NCBI RefSeq assembly: GCF_000695625.1
Contig: NZ_JMQI01000039.1
Span: 62,001-126,000, forward strand
DNA length: 64,000 bases
Source of the DNA: Amycolatopsis rifamycinica
GTDB taxonomy: Bacteria; Actinomycetota; Actinomycetes; Mycobacteriales; Pseudonocardiaceae
Direction: 5' to 3'
Position numbers and translations under genes: made by a program. Below the pieces are notes generated by a model. That model was given only the letters and a program-made list of their open reading frames with translations, was not told the origin of the DNA and did not search any database. The number at the start of each line of letters is the position of its first letter. Position 1 is the stretch's first letter. Shown one piece after another: positions 1 through 10,300 of the stretch.

Positions 1-2169
1 ACCGCGTGGCCGCCGCCCGGCGGGCAGCGCGTCGAGCTCGGCGGCTTCTACGCCGACCTCGCCGATCGCGGGTACGCGTACGGACCCCTGTTCCAGGGCG
101 TGCGGGCGGTGTGGCAGCGCGGCGACGAGGTGTTCGCCGAGGTCGCCCTGCCCGGCGACCGGCGGGAGGACGCCGCCCGGTTCGGCCTGCACCCCGCGTT
201 GCTCGACGCGGCCCTGCAGACCGCGACGATCGCCGCGGCGGCCAGCGGACAGCCCGGGAAGTCCGTGATGCCGTTCTCGTGGAACCGGCTGGCCCTGCAC
301 GCCGCGGGCGCCGCGGGGCTGCGGGTCCGGGTCGCGCCCGGCGGACCGGACGCCCTGACCGTCGAGGCCGCCGACGAGACCGGGTCCCCGGTCCTGACCA
401 TGGACTCGCTGATCCTGCGCGAGGTCGCCCTCGACCAGCTCGGCACTCCGCGCACCAGCTCGCTGTACCGGGTGGACTGGACCGAACTGCCCACTGTGGA
501 CAGTGCGGTGCCGCCGGGCCCGGCCGAGGTGCTGGAAGCCTCCGGCGAGGCTCCGCTGGACCTGACCAGCCGGGTCCTGGCCGCCGTGCAGACGTTCCTC
601 GCCGAGGCGGAGGAGGACGCCCGGCTGGTCGTGGTGACCCGCGGCGCCGTCCGCGAGGTGACCGACCCGGCCGGGGCCGCGGTGTGGGGCCTGGTCCGGG
701 CCGCCCAGTCGGAGAACCCCGACCGGATCGTGCTGCTCGACACCGACGGCGACGTGCCACTGGACGCCGTGCTGGCGACCGGCGAGCCCCAGCTCGCCCT
801 GCGCGGCTCGACGTTCTCGGTGCCCCGGCTCGCCCGGGTCACCGAAGCGGCCGAAGTGCCCCTGACGTTCCGTCCGGACGGGACGGTCCTCGTCTCCGGC
901 GGCGGGACGCTGGGCGCGCTGGCCGCCCGCGCCCTGGTCACCCGGCACGGCGTCCGGCGACTGGTCCTGGCCGGCCGGCGCGGGCGGGCCGCCGACGGCG
1001 TCGAAGACCTCGTCACCGAGCTGACCGAGCAGGGCGCGTCGGTGTCCGTGGTGGCCTGTGACTTCGCCGACCGGGACCAGGTGGCGGCGCTGCTCGAGGA
1101 ACACCCGGTGACCGCGGTCGTGCACACGGCGGGCGTGTTCGACGCCGGTGTCACCGGGGCACTGACCCGGGAGCGGCTGGCCAAGGTCTTCGCCCCCAAG
1201 GTCGATGCGGTGCAGCACCTCGACGAGCTGACCGGCGACCTCGACGCGTTCATCGCCTACTCGTCGGCCTCCGCCATCTTCATGGGCGCGGGCAGCGGCG
1301 GGTACGCGGCGGCGAACGCCTTCCTCGACGGCATGATGGCCGCCCGCCGCGCGGCCGGCCGTCCCGGGCTTTCGCTGGCCTGGGGCCCGTGGGAGCAGCT
1401 CACCGGCATGGCGGGCACCATCGACGACCTCACCCTGTCCCGGATGAGCCGTCGTGAGGGTCGCGGCGGCGTCCGGGCGCTCGGGTCCGCCGCAGGCATC
1501 GAACTCTTCGACGCCGCACTCGCGGCCGGCGAGGCGCTGCTGGTGCCGATCGAGCTCGACCTGCGCGAGGTGCGGGCCGACGCGGCCGCCGGCGGCACGG
1601 TCCCGCACCTGCTGCGCGGCCTGGTCCGCGCGGGACGGCAGGCCGCGCGCACGGCGTCCGGCGAGAACGGCGGCCTGGCCGCCAAGCTGACCGGGCTCAC
1701 CGTGGCCGAACAGGAAGCGCTGCTGCTCGACCTCGTTCGCGGCCAGGTCGCGGTCGTGCTCGGGCACGCCGACAGCTCCGGCGTCCGCGCCGACGCGGCG
1801 TTCAAGGACGCCGGGTTCGACTCGCTGACGTCGGTGGAGCTGCGCAACCGGCTGCGCGAGGCGACCGGCCTCAAACTGCCCGCGACGCTCGTCTTCGACC
1901 ACCCGAACCCCCTGGCACTGGCCCGGCACCTGCGGACGGAACTCGCCGTCGAGGAAGCGTCCCCGGCGGACGCGGTGCTGGCCGGCCTCGCCGGGCTGGA
2001 GACGGCCATCGCGGCCGCCGCCGACGAACCCGGCGGTGACCGGATCACCGCGCGGCTGCGGGAACTGCTCAAGGCCGCCGAGGCGGCCGAAGCCCGGCCG
2101 GGCAGCTCCGGCGATCTCGACACGGCCAGCGACGAGGAACTGTTCGCCCTCGTCGACGGGCTCGACTGA
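1..2169 (+). CDS. rifC: RifC C-terminal part: type I PKS extension module 7 (partial)
   Basis: This is the 3' end of a modular polyketide synthase; the open frame runs in from the left edge. Visible domains are the C-terminal half of a dehydratase-like domain (nt 1-430, with YGPLF and the second motif DAALQ), a ketoreductase (nt 880-1420, nucleotide-binding motif SGGGTLG) and an acyl carrier protein (nt 1720-1940) with phosphopantetheine serine in GFDSLTS. An acidic, helical C-terminal docking tail follows. KS, AT and the DH catalytic histidine lie outside the window. In rifamycin assembly this is module 7, which leaves the C23 hydroxyl, so KR should be active and DH silent; the DH half seen here looks intact, so the lesion, if any, is upstream. 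RifD follows after 64 nt in the same orientation and probably the same operon. Confidence 0.93.
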   Translation, partial: TAWPPPGGQRVELGGFYADLADRGYAYGPLFQGVRAVWQRGDEVFAEVALPGDRREDAARFGLHPALLDAALQTATIAAAASGQPGKSVMPFSWNRLALHAAGAAGLRVRVAPGGPDALTVEAADETGSPVLTMDSLILREVALDQLGTPRTSSLYRVDWTELPTVDSAVPPGPAEVLEASGEAPLDLTSRVLAAVQTFLAEAEEDARLVVVTRGAVREVTDPAGAAVWGLVRAAQSENPDRIVLLDTDGDVPLDAVLATGEPQLALRGSTFSVPRLARVTEAAEVPLTFRPDGTVLVSGGGTLGALAARALVTRHGVRRLVLAGRRGRAADGVEDLVTELTEQGASVSVVACDFADRDQVAALLEEHPVTAVVHTAGVFDAGVTGALTRERLAKVFAPKVDAVQHLDELTGDLDAFIAYSSASAIFMGAGSGGYAAANAFLDGMMAARRAAGRPGLSLAWGPWEQLTGMAGTIDDLTLSRMSRREGRGGVRALGSAAGIELFDAALAAGEALLVPIELDLREVRADAAAGGTVPHLLRGLVRAGRQAARTASGENGGLAAKLTGLTVAEQEALLLDLVRGQVAVVLGHADSSGVRADAAFKDAGFDSLTSVELRNRLREATGLKLPATLVFDHPNPLALARHLRTELAVEEASPADAVLAGLAGLETAIAAAADEPGGDRITARLRELLKAAEAAEARPGSSGDLDTASDEELFALVDGLD

Positions 2170-2233
2170 AACCGCCGTGAAATCCGGGCCCCCGAAAAGC
2201 GAGCACACGTGAGACACCTGGGAGTTGAGTTCA

Positions 2234-5200
2234 GTGGCTGACGAGGGACAACTCCGCGACTACCTCAAGCGGGCCATCGCCGACGCCCGCGACGCCCGCA
2301 CGCGGCTGCGCGAGACCGAGGAACAGGCGCGGGAGCCGATCGCCATCGTCGCCATGGCGTGCCGGTACCCGGGCGGGGTCGCCTCGCCCGAGGACCTGTG
2401 GCGGCTGGTGGCCGACGGCACCGACGCCGTCTCCGCGTTCCCCGGCGACCGCGGCTGGGACGTCGACGGGCTCGTCGACCCGGACCCCGACCGCCCGGGA
2501 ACGACGTACACCGACCAGGGCGGCTTCCTCCACGACGCCGGCCTCTTCGACGCCGGGTTCTTCGGGATCTCGCCGCGCGAGGCCGTCGCCATGGACCCGC
2601 AGCAGCGGCTGCTGCTGGAGACGTCCTGGGAGGCCGTCGAGCGGACCGGCACCGACCCGCGGTCGCTGAAGGGCAGCGACGTCGGCGTGTTCACCGGCGT
2701 CGCGAGCATGGGCTACGGCGCCGGCGGCGGCGTGGTCGCCCCGGAGCTGGAGGGTTTCGTCGGCACCGGGGCGGCGCCCTGCATCGCGTCCGGCCGGGTG
2801 TCCTACGTCCTCGGCCTCGAGGGCCCGGCGGTCACCGTCGACACCGGGTGTTCGTCCTCGCTGGTGGCGATGCACCTGGCCGCGCAGTCGCTGCGGCGGG
2901 GCGAGTGCTCGATGGCCCTGGCCGGCGGCGCGATGGTGATGGCCCAGCCCGGTTCCTTCGTGTCCTTCTCCCGGCAGCGCGGGCTCGCACTGGACGGGCG
3001 CTGCAAGGCGTTCGCCGACAGCGCCGACGGAATGGGGCTGGCCGAGGGCGTCGGTGTCATCGCGCTGGAGCGGCTGTCGGTCGCCCGCGAGCGCGGGCAC
3101 CGGGTGCTGGCCGTGCTGCGCGGCATCGCGGTGAACTCCGACGGCGCTTCGAACGGCCTGACCGCGCCCAACGGCCCGTCCCAGCAGCGGGTGATCCGGG
3201 CCGCGCTGGCGGAGGCCGGACTGGCACCGTCCGATGTGGACGCCGTCGAAGGCCACGGCACCGGCACGACGCTCGGCGACCCGATCGAGGCGCAGGCGTT
3301 GCTGGCCACCTACGGCAAGGACCGCGACCCGGAGAAGCCGCTGTGGCTGGGCTCGATCAAGTCCAACATCGGGCACACGCAGGCGGCCGCGGGCGTGGCC
3401 GGCGTGATCAAGATGGTGCAGGCACTGCGCCACGGCGTGCTGCCCCCGACCCTGCACATCGACCGGCCGTCCACGGAGATCGACTGGTCCGCCGGCGCGG
3501 TCTCGCTGCTGACGGAAGCGCGGGAGTGGCCGGGCGAAGGCCGGCCGCGCCGGGCCGGGGTGTCCTCGTTCGGCATCAGCGGCACCAACGCGCACCTCAT
3601 CCTGGAGCAAGCCCCCGAGGAGGAGCCGCCGCCCGCCGGAACGTCCTCCGCCGGTGCCGTGCCCTTGGTGGTGTCCGCGCGGGGTGCCCTGGCGGGCCAG
3701 GCCGAGCGGCTGGCCGCGTTCCTCGGCGAGTCGGACGTGCCCCTCGCCGACGTCGCCGGGGCCCTGGTGTCCGGCCGTTCGCTGTTCGGGGACCGGGCCG
3801 TCGTGGTCGCGGGCAGCCGCGAGGAAGCCACGGCCGGGCTGGCCGCGGTGGCCCGCGGGGAAAGCACGCCCGACGTCGTGACCGGAACGGTGGCGGCCAC
3901 CGGTGCGCCCGGCAAGGTCGTGTGGGTGTTCCCCGGCCAGGGTTCGCAGTGGGCCGGCATGGGCCGGCAGCTCCTCGACGAGTCCCCGGTGTTCGCCGAG
4001 CGGATCGGCGAGTGCGCGGCCGCGCTGGAGCCGTGGATCGACTGGTCGCTGCTCGACGTCCTTCGTGGCGAGGGCGACCTGGATCGGGTCGACGTGGTGC
4101 AGCCCGCGAGCTTCGCGGTGATGGTCGGTCTCGCCGCGGTGTGGCAATCGGTGGGGGTCCGGCCGGACGCCGTCGTGGGGCACTCGCAGGGCGAGATCGC
4201 GGCCGCTTGCGTGTCGGGTGCGCTGTCGTTGCCGGACGCGGCGAAGGTCGTGGCCCTGCGCAGCCAGGCGATCGCCGCGAAGCTGGCCGGCCGCGGCGGG
4301 ATGGCGTCGGTCGCGTTGAGCGAGGAAGCCGCGCTCGCCCAGCTGACGCCGTGGGCGGACCGGGCCGAGGTGGCCGCGGTCAACAGCCCGTCGTCGGTGG
4401 TCATCGCCGGTGACGCCGAAGCCCTCGACCAAGCTCTCGAAGCGCTGACCGGACAGGAAATCCGGGTCCGGCGGGTCGCGGTGGACTACGCCTCGCACAC
4501 CCGGCACGTCGAAGACATCCAGGAACCCCTGGCCGAGGCACTGGCCGGGATCGAGGCCCAGGCGCCGTCGCTGCCGTTCTTCTCCACCCTGACCGGGGAC
4601 TGGATCCGCGACGCCGGGGTCTTCGACGGCGGCTACTGGTACCGCAACCTCCGCAACCAGGTCGGCTTCGGCCCGGCGGTGGCGAAGCTGATCGATCAGG
4701 GCCACCGGGGCTTCGTCGAGGTCAGCGCCCACCCGGTGCTCGTACAGGCGATCAGCGAACTGGCCGGCGACCCGGTCGTCACCGGTTCGCTGCGACGCGA
4801 CGACGGCGGCTTGCGACGGCTGCTGACGTCGATGGCCGAGCTGTTCGTCCACGGCGTCGACGTGGACTGGGCGACGCTGGTGCCGCCCGCCCGGGTGGAC
4901 CTGCCGACCTACGCCTTCGACCACCGGCACTACTGGCTGCGGTACGTCGAGACCGCGACCGATGCCGCGGGCCCGGTGGTGCGGCTGCCGCGGACCGGCG
5001 GCCTGGTCTTCACCTCGCGGTGGTCGCTGAAGTCGCAGCCGTGGCTGGCCGAGCACCTCCTGGACGACGTCGTGGTCGTCCCCGGCGCGGCACTGGCCGA
5101 GCTGGCGATCCGGGCCGGCGACGAGGCCGGGACCCCGGTGGTGGACGAACTCGTCATCGAAACCCCGGTGGTGGTGCCGGACCGCGGCGCGATCCGGGTG

Positions 5201-7336
5201 CAGGTCATGGTGGGCGGGCCGGACGAAACCGGCGTCCGTCCGCTGGAGGTGTACTCCCAGCCCGACGACGCCGACGACGAGTGGACCCGGCACGCCACCG
5301 GCACGTTGTCGGCGACGTCGCCGCCGGGCGCGCGACCGCTCGGCGACGAGCCCTTCACCGAGGTCTCCCTGCCCGAGGACGTGGACGCCGGCGCGTTCGC
5401 CATCCACCCGGCGCTCCTGGACGCGGCTCTGTCCGGCGAAGACGGCCTGACGCAGCCCATGGAGTGGCGCGGCCTGACGCTGCACGCCACGGGGGCGTCG
5501 ACGCTGCGGGTCCGGCTGGTGTCCGGCGGCCCCCTGGAGGCGGTGGACGGCGCCGGCAACCTGGTCGTCACGGCCAAGGAAGTGGTGCTGCGGCCGGTGT
5601 CGATCGGACAGCGGGGCACCACCACCAAGGACTCGCTGTTCCAGGTGAACTGGATCGAAGTCCCCGCGGGTCAGCAGGCCGACGGCACCGCCGACGTGCT
5701 GGAGGTCCCCGGCGGCGACTCGCCGCTCACGGCGACCTCCCGGGTGCTGAAGAAGCTCCAGACCCGGCTGACCGAGCCCGAGGCCGAACGCCTGGTCGTC
5801 GTCACGCGCGGCGCGGTGCCCGCCGGGGACACCCCGGTGACCGACCCGGCCGCGGCCGCGGTCTGGGGCCTCGTCCGCTCGGCCCAAGCGGAAAACCCGG
5901 ACCGGATCGTCCTGGTCGACACCGACGGTGAAGTGCCGCTCGGTGCGGTGCTGGCGAGTGGCGAGCCGCAGGTCGCCGTGCGCGGCGCAGCCCTGTACGT
6001 CCCGCGCCTGGCCCGCGCCGAGGCGGCCCCGCTGTCCGGTCTGCGAGGGACGGTCCTCGTCTCCGGCGCCGGGGTGCTCGGGGAGATCGTCGCGCGGCAC
6101 CTGGTCACCCACCACGGCGTGCGGAACCTGGTGCTGGCCAGCCGGCGCGGCTTGGACGCCGAGGGCGCGAAGGACCTCGTCACCGACCTCACCGGCGAGG
6201 GTGCCGACGTGTCCGTCGTCGCCTGCGACCTGGCCGACCGCGACCAGGTCGCCGCCCTGCTCGACGAACACCGCCCGGCGAACGTGATCCACACGGCGGG
6301 CGTGCTGGACGACGGCGTCATCGGGACGCTCACCCCGGAGCGGCTGGCCAAGGTGTTCGCCCCCAAGGTCGACGCCGTCCGCCACCTCGACGAGCTGACC
6401 CGCGGCCGGGACCTCGGCGCGTTCGTCGTGTTCTCGTCCGGCTCCGGCGTCTTCGGCTCACCCGGGCAGGGCAACTACGCCGCGGCGAACGCGTTCCTGG
6501 ACGCGGCGATGGCGAGCCGCCGGGCGGCCGGCCTGCCCGGCCTGTCACTGGCGTGGGGCCTGTGGGAGCGGGCCACCGGCCTGACCGCGCACCTCGGCGG
6601 CACCGACCAGGCCCGGATGAGCCGGGGCGGGGTGCGGCCGATCACGGCCGAGGAGGGCATGGCCCTGTTCGACGCCGCGCTGGGCGCCCGGCCCGCGCTG
6701 CTCGTGCCGGTCAAGCTCGACCTGCGGGAGGTCCGGGCCGGCGGGGCCGTGCCGCCCCTGCTGCGCGGGCTGGTCCGCCCCGGACGGCGGCAGGCGCACG
6801 GCGCGTCCAAAGTGGACGACACGCTCAAGCACCGGCTGGCCGGGCTGGCCGCCCCCGAGCAGGAGGCGCTGCTGACCGACCTGGTCCGCACCGAGGTCGC
6901 GGCGGTGCTCGGCCACGCCGGGCCGGACGCGGTCCGCGCCGACACCGCGTTCAAGGACGCCGGGTTCGACTCGCTCACCTCGGTGGACCTGCGCAACCGG
7001 CTGCGGGGGAGCACCGGGCTGAAGCTGCCCGCCACGCTCGCCTTCGACTACCCGACCCCGCTCGTCCTCGCCCGGTACCTGCGCGCCGAGCTCGGGACCG
7101 GCGACGACGCGCTCTCGGTGGTGCACGCCCGGCTCGAAGACGTCGAGGCGCTGCTCGGCGGGCTGCGCCTCGACGAATCCACGAAGACCGGTCTCACCCT
7201 CCGGCTGCAGGGCCTGGTGGCCCGGTGCAACGGGGTGCCCGGCCGGCCGGACGACGCCGCGCTGGCGGACCGGCTCGAATCCGCGTCCGCCGACGAAGTC
7301 CTCGACTTCATCGACGAGGAGCTGGGTCTCACCTGA
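2234..7336 (+). CDS. rifD: RifD: type I PKS, module 8 (KS-AT-[DH]-KR-ACP)
   Basis: This is a single-module polyketide synthase of about 1700 residues. An N-terminal coiled-coil docking helix (residues 1-30) is followed by KS (about 33-459, active site DTGCSSS, later HGTGT and NIGHT), AT (559-863, GHSQGE and YASH, the methylmalonyl signature), a degenerate DH (913-1126), KR (1273-1456, SGAGVLG), ACP (1549-1619, GFDSLTS) and a docking tail. The DH has lost the YGPxF block and has Asp for Gly in HxxxGxxxxP and Ser in the DxxxQ/H motif, so it should be dead. That fits the hydroxyl kept at C21 of rifamycin. The GTG start at 2234 has GGGAG 9 nt upstream; an in-frame TTG at 2225 is less likely. Confidence 0.95.
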   Translation: MADEGQLRDYLKRAIADARDARTRLRETEEQAREPIAIVAMACRYPGGVASPEDLWRLVADGTDAVSAFPGDRGWDVDGLVDPDPDRPGTTYTDQGGFLHDAGLFDAGFFGISPREAVAMDPQQRLLLETSWEAVERTGTDPRSLKGSDVGVFTGVASMGYGAGGGVVAPELEGFVGTGAAPCIASGRVSYVLGLEGPAVTVDTGCSSSLVAMHLAAQSLRRGECSMALAGGAMVMAQPGSFVSFSRQRGLALDGRCKAFADSADGMGLAEGVGVIALERLSVARERGHRVLAVLRGIAVNSDGASNGLTAPNGPSQQRVIRAALAEAGLAPSDVDAVEGHGTGTTLGDPIEAQALLATYGKDRDPEKPLWLGSIKSNIGHTQAAAGVAGVIKMVQALRHGVLPPTLHIDRPSTEIDWSAGAVSLLTEAREWPGEGRPRRAGVSSFGISGTNAHLILEQAPEEEPPPAGTSSAGAVPLVVSARGALAGQAERLAAFLGESDVPLADVAGALVSGRSLFGDRAVVVAGSREEATAGLAAVARGESTPDVVTGTVAATGAPGKVVWVFPGQGSQWAGMGRQLLDESPVFAERIGECAAALEPWIDWSLLDVLRGEGDLDRVDVVQPASFAVMVGLAAVWQSVGVRPDAVVGHSQGEIAAACVSGALSLPDAAKVVALRSQAIAAKLAGRGGMASVALSEEAALAQLTPWADRAEVAAVNSPSSVVIAGDAEALDQALEALTGQEIRVRRVAVDYASHTRHVEDIQEPLAEALAGIEAQAPSLPFFSTLTGDWIRDAGVFDGGYWYRNLRNQVGFGPAVAKLIDQGHRGFVEVSAHPVLVQAISELAGDPVVTGSLRRDDGGLRRLLTSMAELFVHGVDVDWATLVPPARVDLPTYAFDHRHYWLRYVETATDAAGPVVRLPRTGGLVFTSRWSLKSQPWLAEHLLDDVVVVPGAALAELAIRAGDEAGTPVVDELVIETPVVVPDRGAIRVQVMVGGPDETGVRPLEVYSQPDDADDEWTRHATGTLSATSPPGARPLGDEPFTEVSLPEDVDAGAFAIHPALLDAALSGEDGLTQPMEWRGLTLHATGASTLRVRLVSGGPLEAVDGAGNLVVTAKEVVLRPVSIGQRGTTTKDSLFQVNWIEVPAGQQADGTADVLEVPGGDSPLTATSRVLKKLQTRLTEPEAERLVVVTRGAVPAGDTPVTDPAAAAVWGLVRSAQAENPDRIVLVDTDGEVPLGAVLASGEPQVAVRGAALYVPRLARAEAAPLSGLRGTVLVSGAGVLGEIVARHLVTHHGVRNLVLASRRGLDAEGAKDLVTDLTGEGADVSVVACDLADRDQVAALLDEHRPANVIHTAGVLDDGVIGTLTPERLAKVFAPKVDAVRHLDELTRGRDLGAFVVFSSGSGVFGSPGQGNYAAANAFLDAAMASRRAAGLPGLSLAWGLWERATGLTAHLGGTDQARMSRGGVRPITAEEGMALFDAALGARPALLVPVKLDLREVRAGGAVPPLLRGLVRPGRRQAHGASKVDDTLKHRLAGLAAPEQEALLTDLVRTEVAAVLGHAGPDAVRADTAFKDAGFDSLTSVDLRNRLRGSTGLKLPATLAFDYPTPLVLARYLRAELGTGDDALSVVHARLEDVEALLGGLRLDESTKTGLTLRLQGLVARCNGVPGRPDDAALADRLESASADEVLDFIDEELGLT

Positions 7337-7383
7337 CACGTGTCCGAGACCGACGCTCCAGCAACCCTTGTGAGGACCCAGGA

Positions 7384-10300
7384 ATGGCCACGGACGAGAA
7401 ACTCCTCAAGTACCTCAAGCGCGTCACGGCGGAGCTGCACAGCCTGCGCAAGCAGGGCGCCCGGCACGCCGACGAGCCGCTCGCCGTCGTCGGCATGGCC
7501 TGCCGGTTCCCCGGCGGCGTGTCCTCGCCGGAAGACCTGTGGCGGCTCGTGGCGGACGGCGTCGACGCCCTTTCCGGTTTCCCCGACGACCGGGGCTGGG
7601 AGCTGGACGGCCTGTTCGACCCGGACCCCGACCACCCGGGCACTTCGTACACCAGCCAGGGCGGCTTCCTGCGCGGGGCCGGGCTGTTCGACGCGGGCCT
7701 GTTCGGCATCTCGCCGCGGGAGGCCCTCGTCATGGACCCGCAGCAGCGGGTGCTGCTGGAGACGTCGTGGGAGGCCCTCGAAGATGCCGCCATCGACCCG
7801 CTTTCGCTGAAGGGCAGCGACGTCGGCGTGTTCTCCGGCGTGTTCACCCAGGGCTACGGCGCCGGGGCGATCACCCCGGACCTGGAAGCCTTCGCGGGCA
7901 TCGGCGCGGCCTCGAGCGTGGCGTCGGGCCGGGTGTCCTACACCTTCGGGCTCGAAGGCCCGGCGGTCACCATCGACACGGCGTGCTCGTCGTCGCTGGT
8001 GGCCATCCACCTCGCCGCACAGGCGCTGCGCGCGGGCGAGTGCTCGATGGCGCTCGCCGGCGGCGCCACGGTGATGCCGACGCCCGGCACCTTCGTCGCC
8101 TTCTCCCGGCAGCGGGTGCTGGCCGCCGACGGCCGGTCCAAGGCCTTTTCCTCGACCGCCGACGGCACCGGCTGGGCCGAGGGCGCCGGCGTGCTCGTCC
8201 TCGAACGGCTTTCGATGGCGCGGGAACGCGGGCACCGGATCCTGGCGGTCATCCGCGGCAGCGCGGTCAACCAGGACGGCGCGTCCAACGGCCTGACGGC
8301 ACCGAACGGCCCTTCGCAGCAACGTGTGATCCGCAAAGCGCTGGCCGGGGCCGGGCTGCTCGCGTCCGATGTGGACCTGGTCGAGGCGCACGGGACGGGC
8401 ACCGCGCTGGGCGACCCGATCGAAGCGCAGGCGTTGCTCGCGACCTACGGCCAGGGCCGCGAGCGGCCGTTGTGGCTGGGCTCGATCAAGTCCAACTTCG
8501 GGCACACGCAGGCGGCCGCCGGGGTCGCGGGCGTGATCAAGGTGGTCCAGGCCCTGCGGCACGAGGCCATGCCGCCGACCCTGCACGTGGCCGAGCCGAC
8601 ACCGGAGGTCGACTGGTCGGCCGGCGCGGTCGAGCTGCTCACCGAGCCGCGCCCGTGGCCGCGCGAAGACCGTCCCCGCCGGGCCGGGGTGTCCGCGTTC
8701 GGCATCAGCGGCACCAACGCGCACCTGATCCTGGAGGAAGCCCCGGACCCGGGTCTGCAGCCCGTCGTGGGTGGAGAAGCGGGTTCCCCCGCACCACCGT
8801 CCGTGGTGCCGCTGGTCGTCTCGGCGGGCAGCCCCGCATCCCTGGCGGCGCAGGCCGGGCGGCTCGCGGAGGTCCTGGAGTCCGGCACGTCCCGGGCCGG
8901 GCTGGCGAGTGCGCTGCTGTCGAGCCGAGCGCTGCTGGGGGACCGCGCGGTCGTCGTCGCGGGCTCGGACGAGGAAGCCGTGGCCGGGCTGCGGGCGCTG
9001 GCCCGCGGGGAACGCGCGCCCGGCGTGGTGACCGGTTCGGCCAAGCCGGGCAAGGTCGGCTACGTCTTCCCGGGCCAGGGTTCGCAGCGGCTCGGGATGG
9101 GCCGCGAGCTGTACGAGCGCTACCCCGTGTTCGCGACCGCGTTCGACGAAGCCTGCGAGCAGCTGGACACGTGCCTGGCCGGCCGCGCCGGCCACCGCGT
9201 GCGGGACGTCGTGCTCGGCGAGGTGCCCGCCGAGACCGGGCTGCTGGACCAGACGGTCTTCACCCAGGCCGGGCTGTTCGCGGTGGAGAGCGCGCTGTTC
9301 CGGCTCGCGGAGTCCTGGGGTGTCCGGCCGGACGTCGTCATCGGTCACTCCATCGGCGAGATCACCGCCGCGTACGCGGCCGGGGTGTTCTCGCTGCCGG
9401 ACGCGGCGCGGATCGTCGCGGCGCGCGGCCGGCTGATGCAGGCCCTGGAACCGGGCGGCGCGATGGTCGCCGTGGGCGCCTCCGAAGCCGAGGTCGCCGA
9501 GCTGCTCGGCGAGGGCGTCGAGCTCGCCGCCGTCAACGGCCCCGCCGCCGTGGTCCTCTCCGGTGACGAAGACGCCGTCCTCGCGGCCGCCGCCCGGATG
9601 CGCGAGCGCGGGCACAAGACCAAGCAGCTCAAGGTGTCGCACGCGTTCCACTCCGCGCGGATGGAACCGATGCTGGCGGAGTTCGCCGCCGAGCTGGCCG
9701 GGGTGACCTGGCGGGAACCGGAGATCCCGGTGGTCTCCAACGTGACCGGACGGTTCGCCGGGCCGGGCGAGCTCACCGAGCCGCGGTACTGGGCCGAGCA
9801 CGTGCGACGGCCGGTGCGGTTCGCCGCGGGTGTCACGGCCGCGGCGGAGTCCGGCGGCACCCTGTTCGTCGAGCTGGGACCGGGCGCGGCGCTCACCGCC
9901 CTCGTCGAGGAGACGGCCGGCGTCTCGTGCGTCGCCGCGCTGCGGGACGACCGGCCGGAGGCGGCGGCGCTGCACACCGCGTTCGCCGAGCTGTTCGTCC
10001 GCGGGGTGGCCGTCGACTGGGCCGCCACCGTGGCGCCCGTGACCGGCTGGGTCGACCTGCCGAAGTACGCCTTCGACCAGCAGCACTACTGGCTCCAGCC
10101 GGCCGCGCAGGCCACCGACGCGGCTTCGCTCGGGCAGGTCGCGGCCGACCACCCGCTGCTGGGCGCGGTCGTGCGGCTGCCCCAGTCGGACGGCCTGGTC
10201 TTCACCTCGCGGCTGTCGCTGAAGTCGCACCCCTGGCTGGCCGACCACGTCATCGGCGGAGTGGTGCTCGTCGCGGGCACCGGGCTCGTCGAGCTGGCCG

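Noticed and set aside
880..1420. KR7 as inactive because of its short glycine loop
   Set aside because: KR8 and KR9 have the same loop, and rifamycin structure needs these reductions.
2231..6385. 1384-codon minus-strand frame opposite rifD
   Set aside because: Same shadow effect; no start signal or known domain.
6553..7383. Upstream extension of the rifE frame
   Set aside because: Overlaps rifD, is Arg/Pro-rich and has no PKS docking sequence; ATG 7384 starts the docking helix.
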